The position numbers and the translations under genes are program-made. Source: Planctellipticum variicoloris (lineage in GTDB: Bacteria > Planctomycetota > Planctomycetia > Planctomycetales > Planctomycetaceae). From it: DNA of 64,000 bases. The notes under the pieces were generated by a model. It worked only from the letters and a program-made list of their open reading frames with translations, did no database searches and had not been told where the DNA came from. The first letter of the stretch is position 1, and each line of letters begins with the position of its first letter. Below, piece after piece: positions 1 to 8,807 of the stretch. The stretch is taken from contig NZ_CP130886.1 in the NCBI RefSeq assembly GCF_030622045.1, positions 1,997,557-2,061,556 of the forward strand, read 5' to 3'.

Positions 1-2
1 CA

Positions 3-2015
3 ACGCCGGTCGAGCTCGAGGCGCTGGCTGGACGACTTGAACGAGCGCCGCAGGTGCGTCAGGTCTGGACGCCCGACCGGATGGTGGCGCGGATGGAGCA
101 GCTCTCAGTTTCCGCCGAGGAAGCCCGGGGGCGATTGACGGGGTTGCTGCAGTCGGCCGACGGTGCGACCTCCGGCGTCATGGTCCTGCTCTCCGACGCA
201 GGACTCGCCGACCGGGCGGGCACGGTCGCCGTCGTTCGAGAGATTCTGGAATACTGCCAGCTCAGTGGCGCCGAAGTCGCTCTGACCGGGGCCCCCGTGA
301 TCGTCACCGAACTCGACCGGCTGGGAAGCAGCAAGTCGAGCAAGGGCTTCTTCATGATCACGCTGGCGGTCAGCCTGGGACTGCTCTACTTCTCCTTGCG
401 TCATATCGGAATGAGTCTCGCTGTCCTGGGGGTCACGGTCTGGGGCATCTTTGCCAATCAGACCGTGCTGGCCTGGTGCGGCGGCGAGATGAACTTCATT
501 CTCGGATCGTTGTCGGTGATGGTGATGATTTTCACCCTCTCGATCGCGGTCCACCTCATCAGTTACTACAGCGAAGCGGTCCGTGACAATATTGCGGACC
601 CGCTGCAGCAGGCGCTGCGCGAATCCGCGTGGCCGTGTGCGCTGTCGACGTTGACGACGCTGCTGGGGCTGATTTCGCTGAACGTCAGCAACATCCTTCC
701 GGTCGCGCAGTTCGGTTACGCCGCGGCGATGGGATCGGTGGTTGCGCTGGTGGTCGGCATGGGGATCGTTCCGGCGCTGCTGGTCGTCTGGCCGCAAGCG
801 ACCGTCACATCCAATCAGTTCCGCGTCAACTTCTACGACTGGGGAAGCTGGATCGGAGTGCATCGGCTCCGCATCCTGGGAGCTGCGGTGGTTGTGATGG
901 CGGTGACCGGGCTGGGAATCGTTCAGCTCCGGTCGGATATCAATCCGGTGGAATTCCTGCCGAAAAACAGTCGCATTCTGACGGACTTGCGGACGATCGA
1001 ACGCGACCTGACCAATGTCGATTCGATTGAGATCGTCGTCGATTTCCAGGGCCGGAAGCTGCCGTTCGGCGATCAGCTCGAACGCGTGCGCGGGATTGAG
1101 GCACGCATTGCGGCGCACCCGGGCGTGCGGCACACGCTTTCCGCGGCGACGTTTTTTCCGACGCACGGCCCGGAGGGGGCCTTCGCGGCGGCGCGAATGC
1201 TGTCGGCGGCGCAGTCCTACAGCGGGGACGACGGCCTGACCGCCAACGATCACAACCTGTGGCGAATCTCCGCCCGGATTCAGAACCTGCCGGGACTCTC
1301 CGCAGTGGCGGTGCTGGAACAGTTGACCAGCGAGCTGGAAGGCGAACCTGTCACGTTGACGGGGATCACACCGCTTCTGAAGAGTGCGCAGCTCGAGATT
1401 TTTGACGGCTTCTGGCAGAGCTTTACGGCCGCGTGTCTGACGATCTTCCTGGTGATGATTCTGGCTCTCAGATCGTTCGTCTCGGCGGTGATCGCGATGG
1501 TGCCGAATATTCTGCCGATCTGGCTCGTATTCGGCGGCGTCGGCTTCTGGGGACTGCCGGTCGATATCGGCATGATGATGACCGGCAGTATTTCGCTGGG
1601 GATCTCGGTCGACTGCACCTTCCACTTTCTGGTGCACTACCAGCAGGCGTACCGGCAGGGACACTCGTCGGTTGAGGCGTGTCGTCGAGCGTTGCAGCAT
1701 TCGGGCGAGCCGATGCTCGATTCCACGCTGATCTGCAGCGTCGGTATGATGGCTCTTTGTCTGAGCAGTTTCAGCCCGACGGCCCGGTTCGGCTGGCTGA
1801 TGACGACTCAGATGCTGGCCTCGCTGCTCGGCGAATTGCTGCTGCTGCCGGCGCTGCTCTGCCTCCGTCCGGAACGGCGTTCGCTGTCCGCCGCTGCGGC
1901 GTCACCTCCCCCGACCACACCCACTCCGACGCCGGACCCGGAGCCTGAGATTCACCGGATGCCGGCGCCGCACATCGCTCAGCCGGGCATTCGTCGTCGG
2001 GCCGCGCGACAGTAG
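3..2015 (+). CDS. MMPL/RND-family exporter, 5' end outside the window
   Basis: The frame is open to the first base of the window, so the N-terminus, probably with the first membrane helix and much of the first extracytoplasmic loop, is missing. What remains has two blocks of hydrophobic helices separated by a soluble domain, the RND/MMPL plan. The first block holds a conserved acidic/His helix (SIAVHLISYYSE); the second has the matching motif GISVDCTFHFLVHYQQ. These proteins are proton-driven inner-membrane exporters of lipids, hopanoids or drugs. The tail is rich in Pro and Thr and probably cytoplasmic. A second MMPL gene lies on the opposite strand at 8808-11138. Substrate cannot be told from the sequence. 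The GTG at 54 is only an internal candidate start. Confidence 0.85.
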   Translation, partial: TPVELEALAGRLERAPQVRQVWTPDRMVARMEQLSVSAEEARGRLTGLLQSADGATSGVMVLLSDAGLADRAGTVAVVREILEYCQLSGAEVALTGAPVIVTELDRLGSSKSSKGFFMITLAVSLGLLYFSLRHIGMSLAVLGVTVWGIFANQTVLAWCGGEMNFILGSLSVMVMIFTLSIAVHLISYYSEAVRDNIADPLQQALRESAWPCALSTLTTLLGLISLNVSNILPVAQFGYAAAMGSVVALVVGMGIVPALLVVWPQATVTSNQFRVNFYDWGSWIGVHRLRILGAAVVVMAVTGLGIVQLRSDINPVEFLPKNSRILTDLRTIERDLTNVDSIEIVVDFQGRKLPFGDQLERVRGIEARIAAHPGVRHTLSAATFFPTHGPEGAFAAARMLSAAQSYSGDDGLTANDHNLWRISARIQNLPGLSAVAVLEQLTSELEGEPVTLTGITPLLKSAQLEIFDGFWQSFTAACLTIFLVMILALRSFVSAVIAMVPNILPIWLVFGGVGFWGLPVDIGMMMTGSISLGISVDCTFHFLVHYQQAYRQGHSSVEACRRALQHSGEPMLDSTLICSVGMMALCLSSFSPTARFGWLMTTQMLASLLGELLLLPALLCLRPERRSLSAAAASPPPTTPTPTPDPEPEIHRMPAPHIAQPGIRRRAARQ

Positions 2016-2114
2016 CCCCGGACTTGGGGCCGTTGACTCCAGGGACGTGTCGAAGTCTGTTGATCGGTATTCCGTGTCGTCTGCGCCGCCTCCCTACGAG
2101 TTCGTCCTGCTACG

Positions 2115-2861
2115 ATGCCCGATCTGACGTCCGCGCAATGGTGTCTGGCCGTGCTGGCGGCGGCCGGGATCGGGATTTCCAAGAGCGGGCTGTCGGGTGT
2201 CAGCCTGCTGCACGTACTGATCTTCGCGTTTCTGTTCGGGGCTCGCGATTCGACCGGCGTCGTATTGCCGATGCTGATCGTCGGGGATGTGCTGGCGGTG
2301 GCGACGTTCCGTCAGCACGCCCGCTGGGACTATATCCGCCGCCTGCTGCCTCCCGCCGCGGCAGGGGTTGTCGCCGGTTCGCTGCTGATCGGGCAACTTT
2401 CGGAATCGCAGTTCAAGCCGCTGGTCGGGATCGTGATTCTGCTACTGACGGTTCTGCAACTCGTCAGGCTCTGGCGGCCGAACCTGTATGAGCATGTGCC
2501 GCATCAGACGTGGTTTGTCTGGATGATCGGCCTCGTGGCCGGTATCACGACGATGCTGGCGAACGCCGCCGGGCCGATCATGGCGCTGTACCTGGTGGCG
2601 GTTGCGCTGCCGAAGTTCGAGCTTGTCGGGACGAGCGCCTGGTTCTTTCTGGCGATCAATGTCTTCAAGGTTCCGTTCAGCGCGGGGCTGGGGCTGATTC
2701 ATGCGGACACGCTGGCTCTGAACGTCGTGCTGGTCCCGTTCATCGCCGCGGGGCTGTTGGCAGGGCGCTGGCTGGTGACTCGCATTCCGCAGAAAATCTT
2801 CGATGGCTTTCTGCTGGTCTTTGCAGCCGTCGCGGCGTTGCGCCTCGTTGGCGTGTTCTGA
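2115..2861 (+). CDS. TauE/SafE-family membrane permease
   Basis: A 248-residue, almost wholly hydrophobic protein with about eight predicted membrane segments, matching the length and pattern of the TauE/SafE (DUF81) family, which moves sulfite, sulfonates or related organic anions across the inner membrane. The N-terminal half has a glycine/serine-rich re-entrant stretch (GIGISKSGLSGVSLLHV) and the C-terminal half has its family counterpart (LVAGITTMLANAAGPIMALY). That internal repeat is typical of the family. It follows the MMPL exporter by about 100 bases on the same strand, but nothing shows a functional link. The substrate is unknown. Confidence 0.85.
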   Translation: MPDLTSAQWCLAVLAAAGIGISKSGLSGVSLLHVLIFAFLFGARDSTGVVLPMLIVGDVLAVATFRQHARWDYIRRLLPPAAAGVVAGSLLIGQLSESQFKPLVGIVILLLTVLQLVRLWRPNLYEHVPHQTWFVWMIGLVAGITTMLANAAGPIMALYLVAVALPKFELVGTSAWFFLAINVFKVPFSAGLGLIHADTLALNVVLVPFIAAGLLAGRWLVTRIPQKIFDGFLLVFAAVAALRLVGVF

Positions 2862-2918
2862 TAGAGTGTCGCTGCGTACGAAGTCGCGAATTGCAACTGG
2901 TGGAAGCGAGACGAACAG

Positions 2919-3683
2919 ATGCGGATTTCTCTCACTGTGTTTACGGCATGCACGCTGGCAGGTGTTGCGGCGGCACTGGTTTCGGGTTTCGGGCATGCTG
3001 CGGAGCCGAAGGCCCCGGAGTCGGACGCTGCCGGGCGTCCGAAGTTGCAGATCGGCGCGCTGCCGGTCGGCCGGGTGCTGATCCTTGGGAACAGCATCAC
3101 GCTGCACGGTCCGGCGGAGAACATCGGTTGGACCGGGAACTGGGGGATGGCAGCGAGTGCTGCGGACAAGGACTTTGTCCATCTGCTGCTGGGCCGGGTG
3201 GCGAAGGCCGCCGGCGGGCAGCCGCAGTCCCTGGTCCGGAACATCGCCGATTTCGAACGGCAATATTCGACCTACGACGTGGCTGCGGGGATCAAGCCGG
3301 CGATCGACTTCGAGGCCGATCTGATCGTGCTGGCGATTGGCGAGAATGTTCCGGCGTTGAAGAGCGACGATGAAAAGGTCGCGTTCAAGACGGCGGTCTC
3401 GGGGCTGTTGTCGAAGCTGAAGGGAGCGCGGCAGCCGACGGTGATCGTGCGGAGCAGTTTCTGGGCGGATGCTGCGAAAGACGAGGCGCTCAAGGAGGCG
3501 TCCGAGAGCGTCGGCGGGGTGTTTGTGGAGATCGGAGCGCTCGGCCGGGACGAAGCCAACTACGCCCGCTCGGAACGGAAGATCGCGCATGCGGGAGTGG
3601 CGGCGCATCCGGGGGACAAGGGGATGCAGGCGATCGCGGACGCCCTCTGGAAGGCGATCGAAGCGAAGGCGGCTGCCAAGTAG
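2919..3683 (+). CDS. Secreted SGNH/GDSL-like hydrolase
   Basis: 254 residues. The first about 28 residues form a signal peptide ending near GFGHAAEP. Block I of the SGNH fold is seen as ILGNSITLHGP, with Ser as the likely nucleophile; the usual GDS is GNS here. LIVLAIGENVP fits the block III region (GxND in classical members; here GEN). A late DxxH-like pair is less clear: IAHAGVAAHPGDKGMQAIAD matches the HPGDKGH-type C-terminal His motif of planctomycete SGNH proteins. Such enzymes deacylate sugars or lipids outside the cytoplasm. The gene ends 2 bases before the convergent amidohydrolase gene. The substrate cannot be assigned. Confidence 0.7.
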   Translation: MRISLTVFTACTLAGVAAALVSGFGHAAEPKAPESDAAGRPKLQIGALPVGRVLILGNSITLHGPAENIGWTGNWGMAASAADKDFVHLLLGRVAKAAGGQPQSLVRNIADFERQYSTYDVAAGIKPAIDFEADLIVLAIGENVPALKSDDEKVAFKTAVSGLLSKLKGARQPTVIVRSSFWADAAKDEALKEASESVGGVFVEIGALGRDEANYARSERKIAHAGVAAHPGDKGMQAIADALWKAIEAKAAAK

Positions 3684-3685
3684 TT

Positions 3686-4855
3686 TCAGTTTGAACCGCC
3701 GGCGCGGGGCAGGATGCCGAACTGTCGGCCCTCCCGGAAGACATGGGTTGGCTCCAGGCGCCGGCGTCCGGTTTCCGTACGGCCCATTGAGTCCGTCAGC
3801 GGAAACTCGCCCTCCAGGAGTTCGAGGATGGTGATATCCGCGAAGGCGCCGGGCTTGAGCGTGCCGAGCTCATCCTGACGTCCCAGGAAACGGGCCACCG
3901 TCGCGGTTGTCCGCCGGATCACTTCCGGAAGTTCCATGCCGAGATGGAGGAATTTGTCGAGCGTCGTCACCTGGTCGTAGACCGGGCCGTCGACGTTGTA
4001 GTGATGCAAATCGCTGCTGATGAATTCGGGCAAGACGCCCTGTTCGAGCAGACTGCGTGCGACGCGGAAGTCGAAGGCTCCCATGCCGTGGCCGACGTCG
4101 AGCAGCACGCCCCGCTGGAGGGCGTCGCGGACGACGGGCAGCACCTGCAACGTCTCATCCGCCAGGCCGCATCGATGTCCGTGATAGCAATGGGTCAAAA
4201 CGTCCCCGGACCGCATCTGGGAAAGAATATGCCCGATTGGCAGCGATGAGTTCGGGCTGTGGACGACCAGCGGCAACCTGACCTGGTCGGCGGCTTCCCG
4301 GGCCAGTCGCAGCGCCTCGGCCTCGTTGCGACCTTCTTCGGCGAGATTGTCCGTCAGGCGGATTTTGATGCCGCAGATGACGTCGCGATGCCGGTCAACC
4401 ATCCGCACGGCGTTCTCGACGCTGCAATAACGCAGATCGTGAAGCTCGCCGATTCCCGTCGGCAGGGGGCGGCTGCTGATGAGTCCCTGTCCGGCGATGT
4501 GGAGCAGGGCAAAGACGCGGGTCTGAACCTTGTCGATGACATACTGGCGGAAGCCGTCAAAAATCAGGCTGCCGGCCGTGCCGAAATCGACGACGCTGGT
4601 GACGCCGCGCGCCAGGCAGATCGGGTCGGCTTCCGTCCCGAAGTGACTCACGCCGGGGAATACGTGAACGTGGAAGTCCATCAGGCCCGGGACGACGAAC
4701 CGGCCATCAGCGTCGACCGAATGGGGGGCTTCGGCCGGCGATCCGGGTTCGAGCAGGGCTGCAATCCGTCCGCCGCGCACGGCGACGTCGCGTCGTGCGT
4801 CGAGATTCTGGGCGGGATCGATGACGCGACCATTGCGAATCAGCAGATCGAACAT
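3686..4855 (-). CDS. Amidohydrolase / dihydroorotase-like metallohydrolase
   Basis: 389 residues from the ATG at 4855; in-frame ATGs at 4864 and 4870 are alternatives, but the family normally begins just before the MFDLLIRNGRVIDP strand. The composite urease-like fold shows as an N-terminal beta strand, then DFHVHVFPG (metal-binding HxH), a probable carboxylated Lys in GIKIRLTDN, further metal His residues in LTHCYHGH, and a late Asp in SSDLHHYN. The C-terminal GTLKPGAFADITIL is the usual closing beta sandwich. It resembles the amidohydrolase/deacetylase branch near dihydroorotase. It probably hydrolyses a cyclic amide or N-acyl compound in the cytoplasm; the exact substrate is unknown. Confidence 0.8.
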   Translation of the reverse strand: MFDLLIRNGRVIDPAQNLDARRDVAVRGGRIAALLEPGSPAEAPHSVDADGRFVVPGLMDFHVHVFPGVSHFGTEADPICLARGVTSVVDFGTAGSLIFDGFRQYVIDKVQTRVFALLHIAGQGLISSRPLPTGIGELHDLRYCSVENAVRMVDRHRDVICGIKIRLTDNLAEEGRNEAEALRLAREAADQVRLPLVVHSPNSSLPIGHILSQMRSGDVLTHCYHGHRCGLADETLQVLPVVRDALQRGVLLDVGHGMGAFDFRVARSLLEQGVLPEFISSDLHHYNVDGPVYDQVTTLDKFLHLGMELPEVIRRTTATVARFLGRQDELGTLKPGAFADITILELLEGEFPLTDSMGRTETGRRRLEPTHVFREGRQFGILPRAGGSN

Positions 4856-4977
4856 GCAATGCATCCCCATGAGACCGGGTCGGAACAGATCGTCGTCGGG
4901 TCGCTCTGCCGGCGCCCCGGCGGCATAATGCCAGCAGCTCCCTGAGAAAATCCACCCTCGCAGACCGGAATCTTTTC

Positions 4978-5841
4978 ATGAAGTGCTTCGGGACTTTTTT
5001 CACACTGCTGTTTCTGGTCATCGTGGCGCCGGTCTCCGGCGCCGAAGAGCTGATCTTCGAGAAGGACATCGAATACGCCAATCCCGACGGTCAGCATCTG
5101 CAACTCAATCTGGCGCGTCCGGCGCAAATCGAAGGGCGGGCGCCGGCTATCCTGTGCATTCACGGCGGCGGCTTCCGCGCCGGCAAACGTGAGGGCTGGG
5201 ACGAGCGCTGCCGGAAACTCGCGGAGCGAGGCTATGTCGCGGCGACGGTGACCTATCGGCTGGCCCCCAAATATCAGTTCCCGGCCGCGATTTACGACGT
5301 AAAGGCGGCCGTCCGCTGGCTCCGCGCCAACGCCGACAAGTACCGGATCGATCCCGAACGGATCGGCGTGGTCGGAGATTCGGCGGGGGGACATCTAGTA
5401 CAGTTTCTGGGGGTGACCGGGGGCGTTGCGCAGTTCGAAGGGGAAGGCGGAAATCCGGAATTCTCGAGCCGCGTAAATTGCGTGGTGAACTACTACGGTC
5501 CGAGCGATCTGACTCGGTCGTACGGGAAGAGCGTCGACGCCGCGGAAGTCCTGCCGCTGTGGCTGGGAGGCGACGCGACGCAGGAACGGCGGCGGCATAT
5601 CCTGGCGAGCCCCCTTTACTGGGTCACACCTGAGGCGGCTCCGACGCTGCTCCTGCATGGCACGGAAGACAAGTATGTGGCATTCGAGCAGGCGGAATGG
5701 ATTCACGACCGGTTGAAGGCTGCAGAAGTCGAGGTCGAGATTCTGAAGCTGGACGGGGCAGGGCACGGATTCCGCGGCGCCGACGCCGAGCGGGCCGAGG
5801 GGGCGATGTTCGAATTCTTCGATCGCCAGTTGAAACGGTGA
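4978..5841 (+). CDS. Secreted alpha/beta hydrolase, esterase/lipase type
   Basis: 287 residues with a clear signal peptide (hydrophobic stretch 4-18, cleavage near VSGAEE). The fold is the hormone-sensitive-lipase/BD-FAE-like group: oxyanion motif CIHGGGFRAG, nucleophile elbow GVVGDSAGGHL, then an acid residue in LHGTEDKYV and the catalytic His in DGAGHGFRG. All members of the triad are present, so the enzyme is probably active on carbohydrate or short-chain esters in the periplasm. The gene runs divergently from the amidohydrolase, whose start is about 120 bases away. The region downstream to the PilZ gene is empty. Confidence 0.88.
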   Translation: MKCFGTFFTLLFLVIVAPVSGAEELIFEKDIEYANPDGQHLQLNLARPAQIEGRAPAILCIHGGGFRAGKREGWDERCRKLAERGYVAATVTYRLAPKYQFPAAIYDVKAAVRWLRANADKYRIDPERIGVVGDSAGGHLVQFLGVTGGVAQFEGEGGNPEFSSRVNCVVNYYGPSDLTRSYGKSVDAAEVLPLWLGGDATQERRRHILASPLYWVTPEAAPTLLLHGTEDKYVAFEQAEWIHDRLKAAEVEVEILKLDGAGHGFRGADAERAEGAMFEFFDRQLKR

Positions 5842-6162
5842 AACCCTGGCGGCGATGGGGGCACGTCGTTGCGGTCGGCAGGCCCGGGCGGGGGACTGCT
5901 TCGCTCGGTTACCGTCACAAAGCCCCGACACGCGTATACGGCCGGTCGGAGGAGATTCGTCGGCACGACCGGAACGGCAGGCTTATCCTGACTTCCTCGG
6001 AGAATTCCGGAGACGGTCCCGATTCTCGGTCGCCACGACTTCGAAAGATTCCGCAGAGTTGAATTGCAGAGTCCGGGAGGGTGAGGCGTTACATGCCACT
6101 GCGTTTCCCGGCGACTGTCTGCGACTTGGCTTCATGCGTGAGATTCCGAGGGAGTGCAGGGG
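5842..6162. other. Gene-free stretch
   Basis: About 320 bases between the esterase stop and the chosen start of the PilZ gene. No convincing coding frame, hairpin terminator, RNA gene or repeat was found. It presumably holds the PilZ gene promoter, but no clear -35/-10 pair could be picked out. Confidence 0.4.
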
Positions 6163-7143
6163 ATGGTGACCGGCGGCCTGACGCAGGCGGCGACATTGAC
6201 CGACGGGCCTGCCGCGGATGGTCGGCATAACCTGCGCATGCCGGTCGACTTTCTGCAGCAGCAGGGCCGCCTGACGACCCGGCAGGGGACGTTTACCGTC
6301 CGGGTGCAGGATGTGTCGGCGGGAGGATTCGGCGTCGAAGTCGAAGGGGCGCCGGCGTCGTTCAAGTCGGACGACGCAGAACTGGAACTGGACGGTGAGA
6401 CCGTCCCGGTCCGCATCTGCTATGTGAAGCAGGAAGCCGCGCACGCTCTCGTCGGACTTCAGCGGCGTGACTGGTCACCCGCAGTCGATCAGATTGCTTA
6501 TCAGAAGCGGCAGTTGATCCGTCGACACCGGCGCCAACTGCTGTATCACTATCTGGGCCACCGCAATACGCTTCCATTGATGCTGGCGATTATTGCGACC
6601 GGCATCATTTTGCTGTTCGCTTCGGGCGTCTGGCGCTCCGACGTCGTCGCCGGTCGAAGCTGGAACATTCACGTCGGCTCAAGTTCGCGGCGGCCCGCTG
6701 TCAACAACAGCATCACATCCGCCGAGTTCTCCCGCAATGTGGCGGACGCCGGACGGCAGGAGGAATCTCCCATAGCTCCCGCCCGCGCCGCCGCGATGCC
6801 GGACGCCTGGGTGGGTGAGAGGTCCGCGACGCCCCTCGAACTGGTTTCCGGTTCGAAGCCGTCGATCGCAATTGGCGACGCGGGGCCATCCATCCTTGTC
6901 AGTCCGAATGCCGCAACTCGACTGCAATCGCTGCTGTCGCGTCCGCAGCGGGCGATCTCCGAGGCGGCATTGAACGACGGGCTCCGGAACCTGACGGCGC
7001 GCGGCGACGCGGTCGTGAATGGCGCGTCGCAGACCGGTCGCCTTGACCTCGGCGACGACGCTTCGCTGCGCGTGCGCTGGTCGCGGACGAGTGAAGGAAT
7101 TGTCATCGAAGACGTCACGGAAATCGGCCGGACCGGCAACTGA
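6163..7143 (+). CDS. PilZ-domain protein with one membrane helix
   Basis: 326 residues from ATG 6163 (GTG 6154 in the same frame is possible; a GAGGGAG lies just upstream). Residues about 20-115 look like a PilZ domain: RHNLR supplies the RxxxR motif and DVSAGG supplies the DxSxxG motif, the two sites that bind cyclic di-GMP. A basic stretch (KRQLIRRHRRQ) leads into one membrane helix (LPLMLAIIATGIILLFASGV), and about 170 residues of low-complexity, apparently unstructured extracytoplasmic sequence follow. The arrangement suggests a receptor passing a cytoplasmic c-di-GMP signal to an outer partner, which is inference. No neighbour explains its target. Confidence 0.7.
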   Translation: MVTGGLTQAATLTDGPAADGRHNLRMPVDFLQQQGRLTTRQGTFTVRVQDVSAGGFGVEVEGAPASFKSDDAELELDGETVPVRICYVKQEAAHALVGLQRRDWSPAVDQIAYQKRQLIRRHRRQLLYHYLGHRNTLPLMLAIIATGIILLFASGVWRSDVVAGRSWNIHVGSSSRRPAVNNSITSAEFSRNVADAGRQEESPIAPARAAAMPDAWVGERSATPLELVSGSKPSIAIGDAGPSILVSPNAATRLQSLLSRPQRAISEAALNDGLRNLTARGDAVVNGASQTGRLDLGDDASLRVRWSRTSEGIVIEDVTEIGRTGN

Positions 7144-7432
7144 GCCGAAAGGCTCGGCGAGGGATTCGATCCGACGGAGGCGACTGCGCTCCGCCGAGAA
7201 GCGTCGCAATTGCGTTGCCGAAGTCGATCGAGGCTGCTGGAAACGCAGAGGTCTCGCGCAGAAGTCGGCCACGCCCCGAGGGAACCATGCGCGGCCAGGC
7301 GGTCTCCGTCCGGATTCGGAATCGCCCGAGGGGATGAACCTTGGCAGATGCGGTCGTGGGCGGCTACAACGGTACTGATCAGGCCCCGTTGTCTGTCATC
7401 ACGACACTCCCCCGCTCAGTGAGACCGCCCTC

Positions 7433-8749
7433 ATGGACCAGCATCATCCTGACTTGCCGCGTCGTCACAGTCGCCGCGATTTTCTGTCGACCGGGGCGGC
7501 GATTGCCGCGGGAGCGGCTGCGGCTCCAATGCTGATTCCCAGGCACGTGCTGGCGGCGCCTGGACGGCCAGGAGCGAACGACCGAATTCGAGTCGGGGCC
7601 ATCGGCGTCGGCGGACGCGCGAGCCTGTTACTGCAGCAACTTCCTGAGTCGGCTCAGATTGTGGCGCTCAGCGACTGCAATCTGCCACGGGCCGAGGCAT
7701 TCAAGGCCAAGGCCCAGGGGGACTGGCCGGTCTATCAGGACTACCGCAAACTTCTCGACCGACCGGATATCGACGCCGTGATCGTCGCGACGGGCGAATT
7801 CCAGCGGGTCGTCCCGTGTATTCATGCCTGTCAGGCTGGCAAGGATGTGTATGCCGAAAAGCCGCTGACCCTTTACATCAACGAAGGTCGGGCGCTGGTC
7901 AACGCCGTTCGTCGCTACGATCGCGTGTTGCAGGTCGGCTCACAGCAGCGTTCGATGGCGGTCAATCGCGTGGCCTGCGAACTGGTTCGCAGCGGCGGAC
8001 TGGGAAAGATTCTCGAAGTCCGAGCGATCAATTACGGCGGCGCCGAGGCTTCGCCGATTCCGTTCCCTCCCGGAGCCGCGGTCCCCGAGGGGCTTGACTG
8101 GAACATGTGGCTCAATCAGTCCGCCGAGCGACCGTTTCACCCCGATTGGATGGGCTGGATGCGCTGGCGGGACTTCGCCGGCGGGGAGATGACGAACTGG
8201 GGCGCCCACGGCGTCGATCAGATTCAATGGGCGCTGGGGGCCGACGAAACCGGGCCGGTCTCGATGCGTCCGCTGACGGATGGGCCGAACGGGCAAGTAG
8301 CCATGCGTTATGCGAATGGCGTCAACGTGAATTTCGTCATCGAACCCGGCCGCGGTCCGATGGGCGGGGCGATCTTCGTGTGCGAGAAGGGGAAGCTCGA
8401 AATCAACCGGAACAAGTTTGCCTCGAATCCGCCGGAGATCGCCGAAGAGCTGAAAAAGAAGATCGATCTCCAGGAAGAGGAACGGAAGTGGAGCGACCAG
8501 CTTGCGCTCTGGCAGGCGCGCTGGCATATGCAGGACTGGCTCGACTGCATCCGCAGCCGGAATCGTCCGGTGGCGGACGTGGAAATCGGCCACCGGTCGG
8601 TCTCGGTCTGCCACCTGGCGAATATTACGCGCGCCGTCGGACGCGAGCTGCGATGGGATCCGGCCGGCGAACAGTTCGCCGGGGACGAGCAGGCCAATGC
8701 CCTGCTCGATCGCCCGCGGCGAAAGGGTTTCGAACTGCCGACTCTTTGA
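7433..8749 (+). CDS. Gfo/Idh/MocA-family oxidoreductase with Tat signal
   Basis: 438 residues. The N-terminus carries a Tat-type signal (SRRDFLSTGAAIAAGAAAAP). A Rossmann nucleotide-binding motif follows (VGAIGVGGRASLL), then the family signature CIHACQAGKDVYAEKPLTLY, whose Lys is the usual catalytic residue, and a GGEMTNWGAHGVDQIQWALG segment typical of the planctomycete secreted clade, with a metal or substrate His. Such proteins are abundant in Planctomycetota and are thought to oxidise sugars or inositols using tightly bound NAD(P) carried through the Tat system. The gene stands alone, convergent with the MMPL gene that follows. Substrate unknown. Confidence 0.88.
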   Translation: MDQHHPDLPRRHSRRDFLSTGAAIAAGAAAAPMLIPRHVLAAPGRPGANDRIRVGAIGVGGRASLLLQQLPESAQIVALSDCNLPRAEAFKAKAQGDWPVYQDYRKLLDRPDIDAVIVATGEFQRVVPCIHACQAGKDVYAEKPLTLYINEGRALVNAVRRYDRVLQVGSQQRSMAVNRVACELVRSGGLGKILEVRAINYGGAEASPIPFPPGAAVPEGLDWNMWLNQSAERPFHPDWMGWMRWRDFAGGEMTNWGAHGVDQIQWALGADETGPVSMRPLTDGPNGQVAMRYANGVNVNFVIEPGRGPMGGAIFVCEKGKLEINRNKFASNPPEIAEELKKKIDLQEEERKWSDQLALWQARWHMQDWLDCIRSRNRPVADVEIGHRSVSVCHLANITRAVGRELRWDPAGEQFAGDEQANALLDRPRRKGFELPTL

Positions 8750-8807
8750 GTTCGCTGGGTTCAAGGGGCGCGCGGCCCGGTTGCGCCCCTGTGAACGCAG
8801 ATCGCCA

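Noticed and set aside
105-1700. Long open frame of 531 codons opposite the first MMPL gene
   Set aside because: Rich in Arg, Gln, His and Asp with no hydrophobic or domain pattern; it is the mirror of a GC-rich coding frame.
2442-3608. 388-codon minus-strand frame across the permease and SGNH genes
   Set aside because: It spans two genes that have clear family motifs and has the composition of an antisense shadow.
3680-3840. Possible RNA gene after the SGNH hydrolase
   Set aside because: The bases are fully explained as the 3' part of the amidohydrolase gene; no cloverleaf or known RNA motif was seen.
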